From Pseudomonadota bacterium (lineage in GTDB: Bacteria; Pseudomonadota; Gammaproteobacteria; Burkholderiales; Burkholderiaceae_E): DNA of 51,230 nucleotides. The translations under genes were made by a program, and so were the position numbers. Below, one piece after another: positions 1-10,214 of this stretch. Under the pieces are notes generated by a model. That model did not search any database and had not been told where the DNA came from. It was given only the letters and a program-made list of their open reading frames with translations. Numbering within the stretch: position 1 is the first letter of the stretch; the number at the start of each line of letters is the position of its first letter. The stretch covers positions 1 through 51,230 of the forward strand of contig CAUJHG010000067.1 of assembly GCA_963204785.1 (NCBI GenBank), in the 5' to 3' direction.

Positions 1-426
1 CGCCTGATACAGCGGGCGCTGGGCACTAAAGCCCAGCAGCTTCATCACCCGGTGTGCGGTAGCCGTGGACAGCTCCACGCCGAACTGGCGCCGGATCAGC
101 TCGCGGATGAGCTTGAGCGTCCACAGCCCGAACTCGAACTTGAGCTGCTGTGGCGAGTTCTCACGCACGGTGCGCGCGATCCAGGCCATCTGCGTGGCAT
201 CGAGCTTGGCCGGGCGCCCCGGGATCGGTTTGGCCAGCAGCGCCTTCTGGCCGCCCCCGGCAAAGGCCGCCAGCCAACGAAAGACCGTGCGTTCGTTCAG
301 CCCGTAGGCGGCCGCGACGCTGGCCACCGTCTGGCCCCCGCGCACGGCCTTGACGGCCTGCTGGCGCATCACCTGCAGGGAGTTGTGATCGAGTGAGCGG
401 CCGTCCGTATCTCGTTTGCAGCGCAT
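1..426 (-). CDS. IS630-family transposase, N-terminal part (runs off the window)
   Basis: The frame opens at an ATG whose complement is at 424-426 and stays open for 142 codons to the left edge. It begins MRCKRDTDGRS and continues with a helix-turn-helix region around residues 25-60 (VASVAAAYGLNERTVFRWL). A second winged-helix-like stretch follows around residues 70-125 (ARTVRENSPQQLKFEFGLW, then IRRQFGVELSTATAHRVMK). This order is typical of the DNA-binding half of IS630/Tc1-type transposases. The DDE catalytic half would lie outside the window, so intactness cannot be judged. The outer IS end should lie between about 430 and 480, but without the other end no terminal inverted repeat can be defined. 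It shows that a mobile element sits next to the carboxylase gene. Confidence 0.8.
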   Translation of the reverse strand, partial: MRCKRDTDGRSLDHNSLQVMRQQAVKAVRGGQTVASVAAAYGLNERTVFRWLAAFAGGGQKALLAKPIPGRPAKLDATQMAWIARTVRENSPQQLKFEFGLWTLKLIRELIRRQFGVELSTATAHRVMKLLGFSAQRPLYQA

Positions 427-708
427 GAACGGAATTGTACAGGCTATATGGCTTTACTTTCAAGAACGTTAGTAACTCGGCGAGTCCAATCCAACTGCCG
501 ACACAAGGCACGCTGAAAGCCGCGAATGGCGCAGATCAGCGGGCGTTATCGCGAGCGAACGCCACGGGCGCCCGCCGCCTGACCTGCCCGAGGGTCGGGC
601 ACCGCATCCCCGCCGGAAGGCTCGACTCAGCCCGGGCCTGCCCGCGTCGAAGCGCGCCGGGCCGGCGGCCAGCGTGCCCCAGGACGACGCACAACCGTAC
701 ACTCCGCA
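427..708. other. Gap between the transposase and the carboxylase gene
   Basis: This stretch of 282 bases holds no convincing gene. The part near 430-480 is clearly richer in A/T than its surroundings and probably contains the IS end and the transposase promoter. The rest is GC-rich with no T-tract terminator. Small open frames here lack family features and plausible ribosome binding sites. Confidence 0.4.
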
Positions 709-3700
709 CTACGGCCTGAACCAAACCCCCGCCCCCGCCAACCTCCCCGGCTCCGAAACCACCCGATAAGCCCCCTCCACCCACTCACAAACCAGCCCCC
801 GCGTCTCCCTCGGATCCACCATCTCCTCGATCTGGAACTGGTTCAACGGCCCGATCGGCCCCCGCGCCGATTCGATCCGCGCATTGATCTCCGCCCGCAG
901 CGCCGCCGGGTCCGCCGCCTCCGCCAGCTGCCGCTTGTACGCCGCCTCGATACCCCCCTCCGGCGGAATCCCACCCACGTCCGCCGCGGGCCACGCCACA
1001 CGCACCGATGCGTTCTGCCGCGGGGTCGCGTAGTTGTTGCCAGCCACGCCGAAGCTGCGCCGCATCAGCACGGTGAAGATCGGCACGTCGGTCTGTGCGA
1101 ACGCGATCATCCAGGTGCCGCCGCGGCGGATGGTGCTGGCCATCTCGTGTTCGATGCCCACGGCGAAGCCGGGGTTGTCGATGAGGTTGAGGATCGGCAG
1201 GTGGAAGAGCCTGCACAGGTCCAGGTGGCGGATGAGCTTCTCGCAGCCGGCGGTCGTCAATGCACCGCCGTTCTCGTGGCGGCTGTCGGAGGCGATCACG
1301 CCCATCGGGTGGCCGTTGAAGCGCACGAAGCCGGTCACCTGGTCGGTGCCCCATAGCGGGCCGATCTCGAAGAAGGAACCCTTGTCGGCCATCAGGCGGA
1401 TGGCGCGGCGCACGTCGAAGGTGGTGGTGCGCTTGCGCGGGATCAGGGTGAGCAGTTCCTCCTCGCGGCGGTCGGCGGGGTCGGCGGGGTTGGGCGGCAG
1501 CACCGGGGGCGCCTGGTACACGCTGGGCGGCAGGTAGGACAGGAAGCGGCGGGCCATCGCCATCGCTTCCTCTTCGGTGTCGGCGACGTTGTCCACTGCG
1601 CCGTTGCGGCCGTGGATGTGCCAGCCGCCGAGCTCTTCCTTGCTCACTTCGTAGCCCATCGCGTGGCTGACCACCGGCGGGCCGGCGACGAACAGTTGCG
1701 CGGTGTCGCGCACCATCACCGAGAAGTGGCCGAGCACGGCCTTGGCGGCGCCCAGGCCCACCACGCTGCCCATCAGCAGGTTGACCACGGGCACGGTGGC
1801 GAGCTGCTCGGCGTACATCGAGCTGCCCAGGTGTCCGGGAAGGAAGGAGCCGCCGCCGCCGGTGACCCTCGGCTGGCCGGCCTTGATCGCGCCGCTGCTC
1901 TCCTTGGCGCTGCTGGCCTCGCCCTGCTGCTTGGGGACCATCGCTGCCACGCTGCCGCCGCCGGAGGACCCGTCGAGCAGGCGGATCGAGGGCACGCGCA
2001 GTTCGATCGACAGGCTGTCGAGGTGTCGGCTCTTCTCGCCGATGGCGCCGTCGGCGTGGCCGCCGCGCGAGGTGAAGTCGTCGGCGCAGACGATCACCTT
2101 GCGGCCTTCGATGCGGCCCCAGCCGCCGACGTGGTTGGCCGGCGTGAACGCGGCGATGTTGCCGTCCTCGTCGTAGCTGGTGAAGCCGGCGAGGCTGCCC
2201 ACTTCGCGGAAAGATCCGGGGTCCAGCAGGTGGTCGATGCGCTCGCGGCAGGTGAGCTTGCCGCGGCTGCGCTGGCGCACCACGCCGGGCTCCTGCGAGC
2301 CGGGGGCGAGGCGTTCCTTGGCCAGCCCGCGCAGCTGGTCGACCTGGGCGAGCGTGGGCAGCCAGCCGCCGTCGGCGGGCGCGGCGGCGGCCGGGCGCTC
2401 GCCGGTGGCGGCGCTCGGTGAGATCGCCGCAACCACCTGGCCGGCGGTGACGCTGTCGCCCACCGCGAGCGCCTGCAGCTCGGTGACGGTGCCCGCGCAG
2501 GGGGCGGTCACCGAGGTCTCCATCTTCATCGCGGAGATCACCAGAAGCGTGTCGCCGGCGGCCACCTGCGCGCCGGGCGCGACGCGCAGCTCGATCACCG
2601 AGCCGGCCATCGGGCACTCCACGCCTTCCTGGCCTTCGGGCACCGCGAGCGACGGGCGGCCGAAGGCGTCGGCGAGGCCGGACTTGGGCGCGGTGCGGCC
2701 CAGCGAGGCGAGCTGCTGGTCGAGGAACTCGAGCTTGTCGGCGCCCTCGAGGGCCGCGTCCATGAGCCCCGGCCGCTCGTCCAGCAGCGAGGTGCGCGCA
2801 TCGCCCCTGGCGAAGACCGCATCGCGCAGGATGGCGCGCAGCGACGCGAGGTTGGTCGGCACGCCCGCCACGTGGAACTCGTCCAGCGCGCGCAGCGTGC
2901 GCTCCACCGCGGATTCGAAGCTGCGCGCCGAGCCGGACTGCGCGATCACCTTGGCCAGCAGCGGGTCGAACTGCGGCGGCGGCGCCAGGCCCAGGTAACC
3001 GCAGGCGTCCACGCGCACGCCGGGGCCGGTGGGCTCGCGGTAGGCGGTGAGCGTGCCCACGCCCTGCACCACCACGCGCGCCTGCACCGCGAAGCCACGC
3101 GGCGCGCCCACGGCATCCTGGCTGCCCAGGCCCAGCTGCGCGAGCGTGCTGCCCGCGGCCACGCGGAACTGCGCCTCCACCAGGTCGGTGCCTGTGACCT
3201 GTTCGGTGACCGTGTGCTCCACCTGGATGCGCGGGTTGCACTCGATGAACCAGTGCTGCCCGGCCTCGGGGCTCACCAGGAACTCCACGGTGCCGGCGTT
3301 CTCGTAGCGGGCCTCGCGCGCGAGCTTCACCGCGTCGGCCAGGATGCGCGCGCGCAGCGCGTCGTCCAGGTTCGGCGCGGGCGCCACCTCCACCACCTTC
3401 TGGTTGCGCAGCTGCACCGAGCAGTCGCGCTCGTGCAGGTGCACCACGGCGCCGCTGCTGTCGCCCAGCACCTGCACCTCGATGTGCCGCGGGCGCTCGA
3501 CGAGCTTCTCCAGGAACACCTCGCCGCTGCCGAAGGCGGCCTGCGCTTCGCCCTGGCAGCGCGAGAAGGCCTCGTCCATCTCCGCGGCCGAGGCCACGCG
3601 CCGCATGCCGCGCCCGCCGCCGCCGGCCGCGGCCTTCAGCATCACCGGGTAGCCCACCGTGGCCGCCAGCGCCGCGGCCACGCCCGCGTCGGCCAGCGGC

Positions 3701-4122
3701 GCCTTGGCGCCGGGCACCACCGGGATGCCGAGCTTCTCGGCGAACTCGCGCGCCTTCACCTTGTGGCCGAAGAGCTCCAGCGCGCCGGCGCTCGGGCCGA
3801 CGAAGGCGATGCCTTCCTCGCGGCAGCGCTGCGCGAAGCTGGCATTCTCGGAGAGGAAGCCGTAGCCGGGGTGCACGCAGTCGCAGCCCTCGGCTTTCGC
3901 GATCGCGATCATCGCCTCGATGTCCAGGTAGGCGCGCACCGGGTCGGCCGCCTTGTGGTCCCAGCCGGGGATCTGCACCGCGCGGGTGGCGAAGCGCGTG
4001 TGCAGCGACAGCGAATCGATGGGCGCGTAGACCGCCACCGACTCGATGCCGAGCGAGGCTGCGGCGCGGGCGATGCGGATGGCGATCTCGCCGCGGTTGG
4101 CGATCAGGACGCGTTCGAACAT
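709..4122 (-). CDS. Single-chain biotin-dependent acyl-CoA carboxylase (BC-BCCP-CT)
   Basis: A protein of 1137 aa carrying all parts of a biotin-dependent carboxylase on one chain. Residues 1-450 are biotin carboxylase (start MFERVLIANRGEIAIRIARA, glycine-rich ATP loop AAAGGGGRGM near 164-173, ECNPRIQVEHTVTE near 294-307). Residues about 500-570 are the biotin carrier domain with the biotinyl lysine K533 in AMKM. Residues about 590-1137 are a PCC-beta-like carboxyltransferase. It should carboxylate an acyl-CoA at the expense of ATP and bicarbonate; the acyl substrate cannot be read from sequence. The order matches known single-chain long-chain acyl-CoA carboxylases. The open frame continues upstream to 5142, but that extension is an out-of-frame reading of the MFS gene, so the ATG at 4122 is chosen. 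An MFS gene lies just upstream on the same strand. Confidence 0.9.
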   Translation of the reverse strand: MFERVLIANRGEIAIRIARAAASLGIESVAVYAPIDSLSLHTRFATRAVQIPGWDHKAADPVRAYLDIEAMIAIAKAEGCDCVHPGYGFLSENASFAQRCREEGIAFVGPSAGALELFGHKVKAREFAEKLGIPVVPGAKAPLADAGVAAALAATVGYPVMLKAAAGGGGRGMRRVASAAEMDEAFSRCQGEAQAAFGSGEVFLEKLVERPRHIEVQVLGDSSGAVVHLHERDCSVQLRNQKVVEVAPAPNLDDALRARILADAVKLAREARYENAGTVEFLVSPEAGQHWFIECNPRIQVEHTVTEQVTGTDLVEAQFRVAAGSTLAQLGLGSQDAVGAPRGFAVQARVVVQGVGTLTAYREPTGPGVRVDACGYLGLAPPPQFDPLLAKVIAQSGSARSFESAVERTLRALDEFHVAGVPTNLASLRAILRDAVFARGDARTSLLDERPGLMDAALEGADKLEFLDQQLASLGRTAPKSGLADAFGRPSLAVPEGQEGVECPMAGSVIELRVAPGAQVAAGDTLLVISAMKMETSVTAPCAGTVTELQALAVGDSVTAGQVVAAISPSAATGERPAAAAPADGGWLPTLAQVDQLRGLAKERLAPGSQEPGVVRQRSRGKLTCRERIDHLLDPGSFREVGSLAGFTSYDEDGNIAAFTPANHVGGWGRIEGRKVIVCADDFTSRGGHADGAIGEKSRHLDSLSIELRVPSIRLLDGSSGGGSVAAMVPKQQGEASSAKESSGAIKAGQPRVTGGGGSFLPGHLGSSMYAEQLATVPVVNLLMGSVVGLGAAKAVLGHFSVMVRDTAQLFVAGPPVVSHAMGYEVSKEELGGWHIHGRNGAVDNVADTEEEAMAMARRFLSYLPPSVYQAPPVLPPNPADPADRREEELLTLIPRKRTTTFDVRRAIRLMADKGSFFEIGPLWGTDQVTGFVRFNGHPMGVIASDSRHENGGALTTAGCEKLIRHLDLCRLFHLPILNLIDNPGFAVGIEHEMASTIRRGGTWMIAFAQTDVPIFTVLMRRSFGVAGNNYATPRQNASVRVAWPAADVGGIPPEGGIEAAYKRQLAEAADPAALRAEINARIESARGPIGPLNQFQIEEMVDPRETRGLVCEWVEGAYRVVSEPGRLAGAGVWFRP

Positions 4123-4190
4123 GGGGAATGGGCTCCTGTGGGATCGGATCGGATCGGCGCGCCTGCCGCGCGCCGGAGACGGCGCGACGC

Positions 4191-5420
4191 TCAGTGCGCC
4201 ATCGCCGCGGGCGGACGCATCATCGCGAAGGCAAGCTGGACCGCGCCTGCAGCAAGGCCGAGCCCGACGCCGAAGCGCCAGGCCAGCTCGTAGGAGCCGA
4301 AGGCGTCGTACACCAGGCCGCCGCCGAAGGCGCCGAGGAAGCTGCCGATCTGGTGGCTGAAGAACGCGATCCCCTGGATCATCGCCTGCCAGCGCAGGCC
4401 GAACATCTCCGCGACCGCTCCCGCGAACAGGGGCGACACCCCCATCCAGAGAAAGCCCATCAGCCCCGCAAAGAGCAGGGTCGACTCGGTGGTCGGCGCA
4501 GCCGAGAAGAACCAGGCGAGCACGAAGGAGCGCGAGATGTAGAGCACGCCGAGCAGCCCGGTCTTGGACCAGCGCTCGCCTGCCCAGCCGAAGAACAGGC
4601 TGCCGAGGATGTTGAAGCCGCCGATCATTCCCAGCGCCTTCGCGCTGAGCATCGGATCCATTCCGCACAGGTCGAGGTAGGACGGCAGGTGCGTGGTCAG
4701 GAAGACCAGCTGCATTCCGCACACGAAGAAGGCCGCCGTCATCACCATGAAGGGCAGGTGGCGCAGCGCCGCGAGGGCCATTTTCCTTGCATCGTCCTCC
4801 TCGCCGACCGCATCCGGCGGGACGGGCGGCAGCGGCACCCGGTCGACCCGCCCGGCGATCCAGCCCATCGGGATCAGCGCTGCCGCAACGACGACGAAGC
4901 CCATCACGCCCGCCCGCCAGCCATACGCATCCTGCAGCGACTGGCCGAGCGGCGCGGCGAGCATCGCGCCCAGCGAGCCCGCCGCCGACACCAGCCCGAG
5001 CACGGTGCTTCGCACCGACGCCGGCACCGCGCGCGAGGCCACGGCGTTGGCGATCGACGATGCGTTGCAGGCCAGCGCGACCCCGATCAGCACGCCCGCG
5101 CCGATCATCACCAGCCACATGCCATCGGCGAGCGCCAGGCACACCATTCCGAGGACGTAGAGGACGCCGCCGCCCACCATCACCGGCCGATACCCGGTGC
5201 GCACCACCAGGGCTCCGGTGAAGGGCTGCGCGAGCCCCCAGGCGAGGTTCTGGATCGCGATCGCGAAGGTGAACTGCGAGACGGTGAGCGCGATGTCCCG
5301 GGTCATCGGCTGCATGAACAGCCCCAGGCTCTGGCGCAGACCCATGCTCAGGGTGAGCATGATCGACGCGCAGACCAGGATCGCGGTTGCGGGCCGGATC
5401 GCCTTCCAGGTCTCGCTCAT
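4191..5420 (-). CDS. MFS transporter
   Basis: A protein of 409 aa with about twelve hydrophobic segments typical of the major facilitator superfamily. It begins MSETWKAIRPATAILVCASI, and the first half contains a loop of the kind found between helices 2 and 3 (VRTGYRP). The open frame reaches 5453, but a GAGGGG ribosome binding site lies 6 nt before the ATG at 5420, which decides the start. The gene is read toward the single-chain carboxylase with a 68-base gap, so the two may be cotranscribed and the transporter may import a carboxylic acid that feeds it; this is inference. The substrate cannot be assigned from motifs. Confidence 0.85.
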   Translation of the reverse strand: MSETWKAIRPATAILVCASIMLTLSMGLRQSLGLFMQPMTRDIALTVSQFTFAIAIQNLAWGLAQPFTGALVVRTGYRPVMVGGGVLYVLGMVCLALADGMWLVMIGAGVLIGVALACNASSIANAVASRAVPASVRSTVLGLVSAAGSLGAMLAAPLGQSLQDAYGWRAGVMGFVVVAAALIPMGWIAGRVDRVPLPPVPPDAVGEEDDARKMALAALRHLPFMVMTAAFFVCGMQLVFLTTHLPSYLDLCGMDPMLSAKALGMIGGFNILGSLFFGWAGERWSKTGLLGVLYISRSFVLAWFFSAAPTTESTLLFAGLMGFLWMGVSPLFAGAVAEMFGLRWQAMIQGIAFFSHQIGSFLGAFGGGLVYDAFGSYELAWRFGVGLGLAAGAVQLAFAMMRPPAAMAH

Positions 5421-5508
5421 CGTCATCCCCTCGGTGGACTCAGCTCCCGGCAACCGCGAGCGGCGGGCACCGCGCAGGCGGCGCGATCACCGGCGCGACG
5501 CGCCACGC

Positions 5509-6666
5509 TCACTGCCCCCCTTGCAGGACCCTGCGCATCTCCTCCTCGGAGAGCCGCTCCTCGCCGCGCGCGAGCCCGCGGGCGAAGGCCTCGTAGAAGC
5601 GCGCATTGAGCAGGTTGGCCGCGCCGCTGTCGCGCGTGGCGACGAGTCTTGCTGGCACCCCGGCGATCACGGAGTTCTCGGGGAAGACCTGGTTCTGCAT
5701 GACGATCGCGTGCCCGGCGACGATCGAGTTCGAACCGATCTTCGCGCCGTCCATGATCGTCGCGTTGATCCCGATCAGGCAGCGGTCGCCGATCTCGCAG
5801 CCGTGCAGCGTGACCCGGTGCGTGATCGAACAGTCCTCGCCGACGACCGTCGGCGTCTGGTTGCCGACGTGGATCATCACGAAGTCCTGCAGGTTGGTGC
5901 GCGCGCCGATGCTGATGTGGTGCATCTCGCTGCGCATCACCACGTAGGGCCAGATCGAGGCTCCGGGCCCCACCCGCACCTTGCCGTGCAACTGGGCAGT
6001 CGGGTGCAGCAGGGCGAGGCCTTCGAGCTGCACCTCGGGGCCCACGTGCGGCATCTGCAGTACGGGAGTCGCCCGCACCCTTTCCCAGTGCCTGCGCAAC
6101 CGTGCCAGCAACTGCTCGGGCGTGCCGTTGTTGTCGATCACCACGTCGGCGCGCACCATCCGCTCGGCGTTCGAGGCCTGGGCCTCGAGCCGGCGCTCGA
6201 TCCCGGCACGATCGGCGCCATCGCGCTGCATCGCGCGGGCAATGGCCACCTCGGGCTCGACGACGCACACCCAGACCTCGTCGCCGATGTTCTGCCAGCC
6301 TGCTTCCAGCAGCACTGCGGCCTCGAGGACGATCAGCGGCGCGCTGCGCTGCGCACGCACGCGCGAAACCTCCTCGGCAGCGAGCGCGCGGATCGCCGGC
6401 CAGACGATCCCCGTGAGCTTCGCGAGCTCCGCGGGGCGACCGAAGACCTTCGCGCCGAGCGCCTTGCGGTCGACACGGCCATCCGCGCCGAGGATCTCGC
6501 TGCCGAAGGCCTCGACCACCTTCGCGTACGCGGGGCCGCCGGGTTCGTAGCTCCGGTGGCCGAGCTGATCGGCGTCGATCACGTGCGCTCCCTGCTCCTG
6601 CAGGAAGCGGGCGGCAGTGGACTTGCCCGAGGCAATTCCACCGGTGAGGCAGATCACTCTGGTCAT
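5509..6666 (-). CDS. coaE: Dephospho-CoA kinase fused to a gamma-class carbonic anhydrase-like domain
   Basis: A protein of 385 aa joining two normally separate proteins. Residues 1-200 are dephospho-CoA kinase, the last step of coenzyme A synthesis, with P-loop GGIASGKST at 9-17 and DADQLGH at 31-37. Residues 206-385 form a left-handed beta-helix protein of the gamma carbonic anhydrase (YrdA/PaaY) group. The three expected zinc histidines are present as H266, H283 and H288, together with R245 and Q260. The linker is only a few residues (near PVLQMPH), and no stop or shift separates the halves in the given sequence. M205 could act as an internal start, but no clear ribosome binding site precedes it. 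The start at 6666 (MTRVICLTGG) fits the family N-terminus. Kinase function is well supported; carbonic anhydrase activity is inferred from ligand conservation. Confidence 0.92.
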   Translation of the reverse strand: MTRVICLTGGIASGKSTAARFLQEQGAHVIDADQLGHRSYEPGGPAYAKVVEAFGSEILGADGRVDRKALGAKVFGRPAELAKLTGIVWPAIRALAAEEVSRVRAQRSAPLIVLEAAVLLEAGWQNIGDEVWVCVVEPEVAIARAMQRDGADRAGIERRLEAQASNAERMVRADVVIDNNGTPEQLLARLRRHWERVRATPVLQMPHVGPEVQLEGLALLHPTAQLHGKVRVGPGASIWPYVVMRSEMHHISIGARTNLQDFVMIHVGNQTPTVVGEDCSITHRVTLHGCEIGDRCLIGINATIMDGAKIGSNSIVAGHAIVMQNQVFPENSVIAGVPARLVATRDSGAANLLNARFYEAFARGLARGEERLSEEEMRRVLQGGQ

Positions 6667-6979
6667 CTGGGTTCCGTGCTGTGCTGGTGTTCGTCGTGCA
6701 GGCGCCCCCGTGCGCTCACGGTCCGGCCGGGCCCTGCAGCGATATCCGGGCACGGTCGGCATCCGCCTCGTGCCGCTGGCCGGCGCCCTTCGCCCCAGTC
6801 TAGCGGCAGTCGGCGCGTGCGACAGCACCATGAGCGCCCGGGATGCGGTCGCCCGCGCGTTTGTCGGAACGCTGTCTGCCCCGCCGGGGCGGACGCTGTG
6901 GATCGAGGTGCTAGGATCGGAGCGCGCGCCGGCCCCGAAGGCCGGCATCGACAATCGACCAACGACGAGGAGTCCGACG
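6667..6979. other. Divergent intergenic region between coaE and the monooxygenase-like gene
   Basis: These 313 bases separate two divergent genes and should hold promoters in both directions. On the plus strand a TAGGAT at 6912-6917 is a possible -10 element for the downstream gene, without a good -35. No RNA gene or conserved reading frame was seen. Confidence 0.35.
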
Positions 6980-7270
6980 ATGGCGCTGTGCGTGGTGGCG
7001 AAGATCAGGGTCAAGGACGGCCAGCAGGCTTCCTTCGAGCAAGTGGCGAGCAGGCTTGCGAAGGCGGTGCAGGCCAACGAACCGGGCTGCCTGCTCTACA
7101 CGCTGAACAGGAGCGACGATCCGCTGGTCTACGTGTTCATGGAGCGCTACAAGGACGAGGACGCGGTCAAGGCGCACCGCGCGTCCGAGCACTTCCGCAC
7201 GATCGGCAAGGAGATGGGCGCCTTCATGGACGGCCCGCCCGATGTCCAGCGGCTCACCGAGATCGCCTGA
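6980..7270 (+). CDS. Antibiotic biosynthesis monooxygenase (ABM)-domain protein
   Basis: A protein of 96 aa that fits a single ABM/YgiN-type ferredoxin-like fold. It starts MALCVVAKIRVKDG, has the central LLYTLNRS strand, and the pattern YVFMERYKDEDAVKAHRASEHF typical of quinol monooxygenase-like small dimeric enzymes, where the histidine pair lies near the active site. A GAGGAG ribosome binding site sits about 7 nt before the ATG, which supports this start over longer upstream frames. The substrate is unknown; members act on quinones or in stress-related oxidation, and some have no known activity. Confidence 0.8.
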   Translation: MALCVVAKIRVKDGQQASFEQVASRLAKAVQANEPGCLLYTLNRSDDPLVYVFMERYKDEDAVKAHRASEHFRTIGKEMGAFMDGPPDVQRLTEIA

Positions 7271-7330
7271 GCACCGCTCGCGACCCCGGATCCGGCCCAG
7301 CCCCCTGGGCCGGAATCCTCCGCAGCGCCG

Positions 7331-7735
7331 ATGGACGGATCAGTGAAAACCCACTCCAGGCTCCTGGGCTATGCGCTGTGGATCTTCGGCTTCACCGGCG
7401 CTCACCGCTTCTACTACGGCAAGCCGGTCACCGGCACGATCTGGTTCTTCACCCTGGGCCTGCTCGGAATCGGCTGGCTGATCGACCTCTTCCTGATCCC
7501 CTCGATGAGCCGGCAGGCAGACCTCCGGTTCCAGACAGGCCGGTTCGACTACTCGGTGGCCTGGCTGCTGCTCACCTTCCTGGGGGTCTTCGGAGTGCAC
7601 CGGATGTACATCGGCAAGTGGCCGACCGGCATCCTGTACCTGTTCACCCTGGGGCTCTTCGGGCTGGGCTGGCTCTACGACTACTGGACGCTCAACGACC
7701 AGATCACGATGGCGAACCGGGCCGCTGGCGGGTGA
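7331..7735 (+). CDS. TM2-domain membrane protein (two TM2 repeats)
   Basis: A protein of 134 aa with two copies of the TM2 unit. Each has a first helix, a short loop with an aromatic/glycine motif (FTGAHRFYYGK and FGVHRMYIGKW) and a second helix ending in a D-containing motif (GWLIDLF and GWLYDYW). TM2 proteins are small inner-membrane proteins of mostly unknown role. The gene follows the ABM-domain gene by about 60 bases and may be cotranscribed with it. The duplication within one chain is the main feature. Confidence 0.8.
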   Translation: MDGSVKTHSRLLGYALWIFGFTGAHRFYYGKPVTGTIWFFTLGLLGIGWLIDLFLIPSMSRQADLRFQTGRFDYSVAWLLLTFLGVFGVHRMYIGKWPTGILYLFTLGLFGLGWLYDYWTLNDQITMANRAAGG

Positions 7736-7889
7736 GCAGGCGCTGAGCGCACGCCTGCGGTGCGGCCGGCGCCGCGCGGACACTGCATGCCCGGGCGCGC
7801 CGAGCGGTTGCATCGTTGCGGCCTGCGGGGGCCTGCCCCGCCGCAGGCCGCAACGTTCCCGGCCATGCCGGCCGGGAAGCGCTGCCCGA

Positions 7890-8102
7890 TCAGCCCAGCG
7901 CCTTGAGCGCCGCGTCCACCTTCGCGAGCGCCTCGTCAGTGATCATGCCGCCCGAGAACTGGGCGACGATCGCCAGCGACATTCCGCGCGCCATGCCGAT
8001 CTGCGGATGGCTCGCAATGCCCGGCAGGTGCTGCTCGAGAACGGCCCGGGTGGTTTCATTGTCCAGCAGATCGCCGACGCTGGTCTGGGTGGAAAAGCTC
8101 AT
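7890..8102 (-). CDS. Small helical protein of unknown function
   Basis: A protein of 70 aa beginning MSFSTQTSVGDLLDNETTR. The ATG at 8102 is preceded by AAAGGA with 8 nt spacing, a good ribosome binding site. The larger open frame around it is not real. The sequence is predicted helical, with a pattern VGDLLDN...RAVLEQHLPG...MARGMSLAIVAQFSGG followed by EALAKVDAAL. A similar short module is remembered as a tail on some hydrolases, which would suggest a binding or oligomerisation role, but no function can be given. It is convergent with the TM2 gene and divergent from the helicase. Confidence 0.6.
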   Translation of the reverse strand: MSFSTQTSVGDLLDNETTRAVLEQHLPGIASHPQIGMARGMSLAIVAQFSGGMITDEALAKVDAALKALG

Positions 8103-8534
8103 CTGTGCGTCCTTTCGTGACGACGGTGGTTCGCGTTGGTCGCATGGACAGGCTCCGGGGGATTCCGGAAGGCCTGCCGCCTTGCCGCGCTGCGGACCGG
8201 ATCGGCCCCTGCGGCAGCCCGTAGGTTGCCACGCATCCCGGCTGGCGGGACGACCTGACGCGGCGCTGTCTTGACCTCGCTCGGGAATTCCGCACACGCA
8301 TCGCGGATTTCGCGTATGATGCGCGGCAGTTGTGCACTGCAGCAGTCCTCTTGTGCCGTTTCCTGCGGCCCTCCGGTGACAGGCCTGTATTTCACAGCCC
8401 ACCGCCGCCGATCTCCCGACACTCCTTTCGTCTCGCGAGTCCGGCCCTTCCTGTACTCGCATCCGGTCTCTTCCCGGAGCATCGTTTCGAGCGCGTGCCC
8501 GCAGCTTGCGCGGCCCGCTCCGAGAGGTTTTGTC
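8103..8534 (+). promoter_or_regulatory. Long upstream region and probable 5' leader of the DEAD-box helicase
   Basis: This gap of 432 bases has no supported gene. A TATGAT at 8315-8320 is a candidate -10 element on the plus strand and would give a leader of about 200 nt before the helicase ATG. No convincing -35 is visible; a TTGACC at 8271-8276 is too far away to pair with it. The ribosome binding site of the helicase is GAGAGG at 8522-8527. Long leaders are common on cold-inducible RNA helicase genes, so post-transcriptional control is plausible but inferred. Confidence 0.4.
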
Positions 8535-10146
<1,612 letters not shown>

Positions 10147-10148
<2 letters not shown>

Positions 10149-10198
10149 TCCTGGCGCGCCGCGCCAGGATCCCGCCAGCCCGCGTTCGAGCGCGGGCT
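10147..10198. repeat. Two tandem perfect inverted repeats between the helicase and the next gene
   Basis: The first is a 12-base arm repeat with a single central base at 10147-10171 (arm GATCCTGGCGCG), beginning inside the helicase stop codon. The second is an 8-base stem at 10177-10198 (AGCCCGCG, loop TTCGAG, CGCGGGCT). Neither is followed by a T-run. They may be a terminator or attenuator of unusual type, or an mRNA stability element between the helicase and the next gene, whose ribosome binding site follows directly. Confidence 0.55.
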
Positions 10199-10214
10199 CC
10201 CTGGAGAGACAACG

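Noticed and set aside
427-708. Terminal inverted repeat of the IS element
   Set aside because: Only one end of the element is in the window, so no repeat pair can be compared.
4123-5142. N-terminal extension joining the MFS region to the carboxylase as one 1477-residue protein
   Set aside because: The extension is an out-of-frame reading of the MFS gene on the same strand. The carboxylase starts cleanly at 4122 with the family N-terminus.
5197-7746. An 849-codon plus-strand open frame across the CoaE fusion and beyond
   Set aside because: It is antisense to the CoaE-carbonic anhydrase gene and then an out-of-frame reading of the ABM and TM2 genes. It has no family features.
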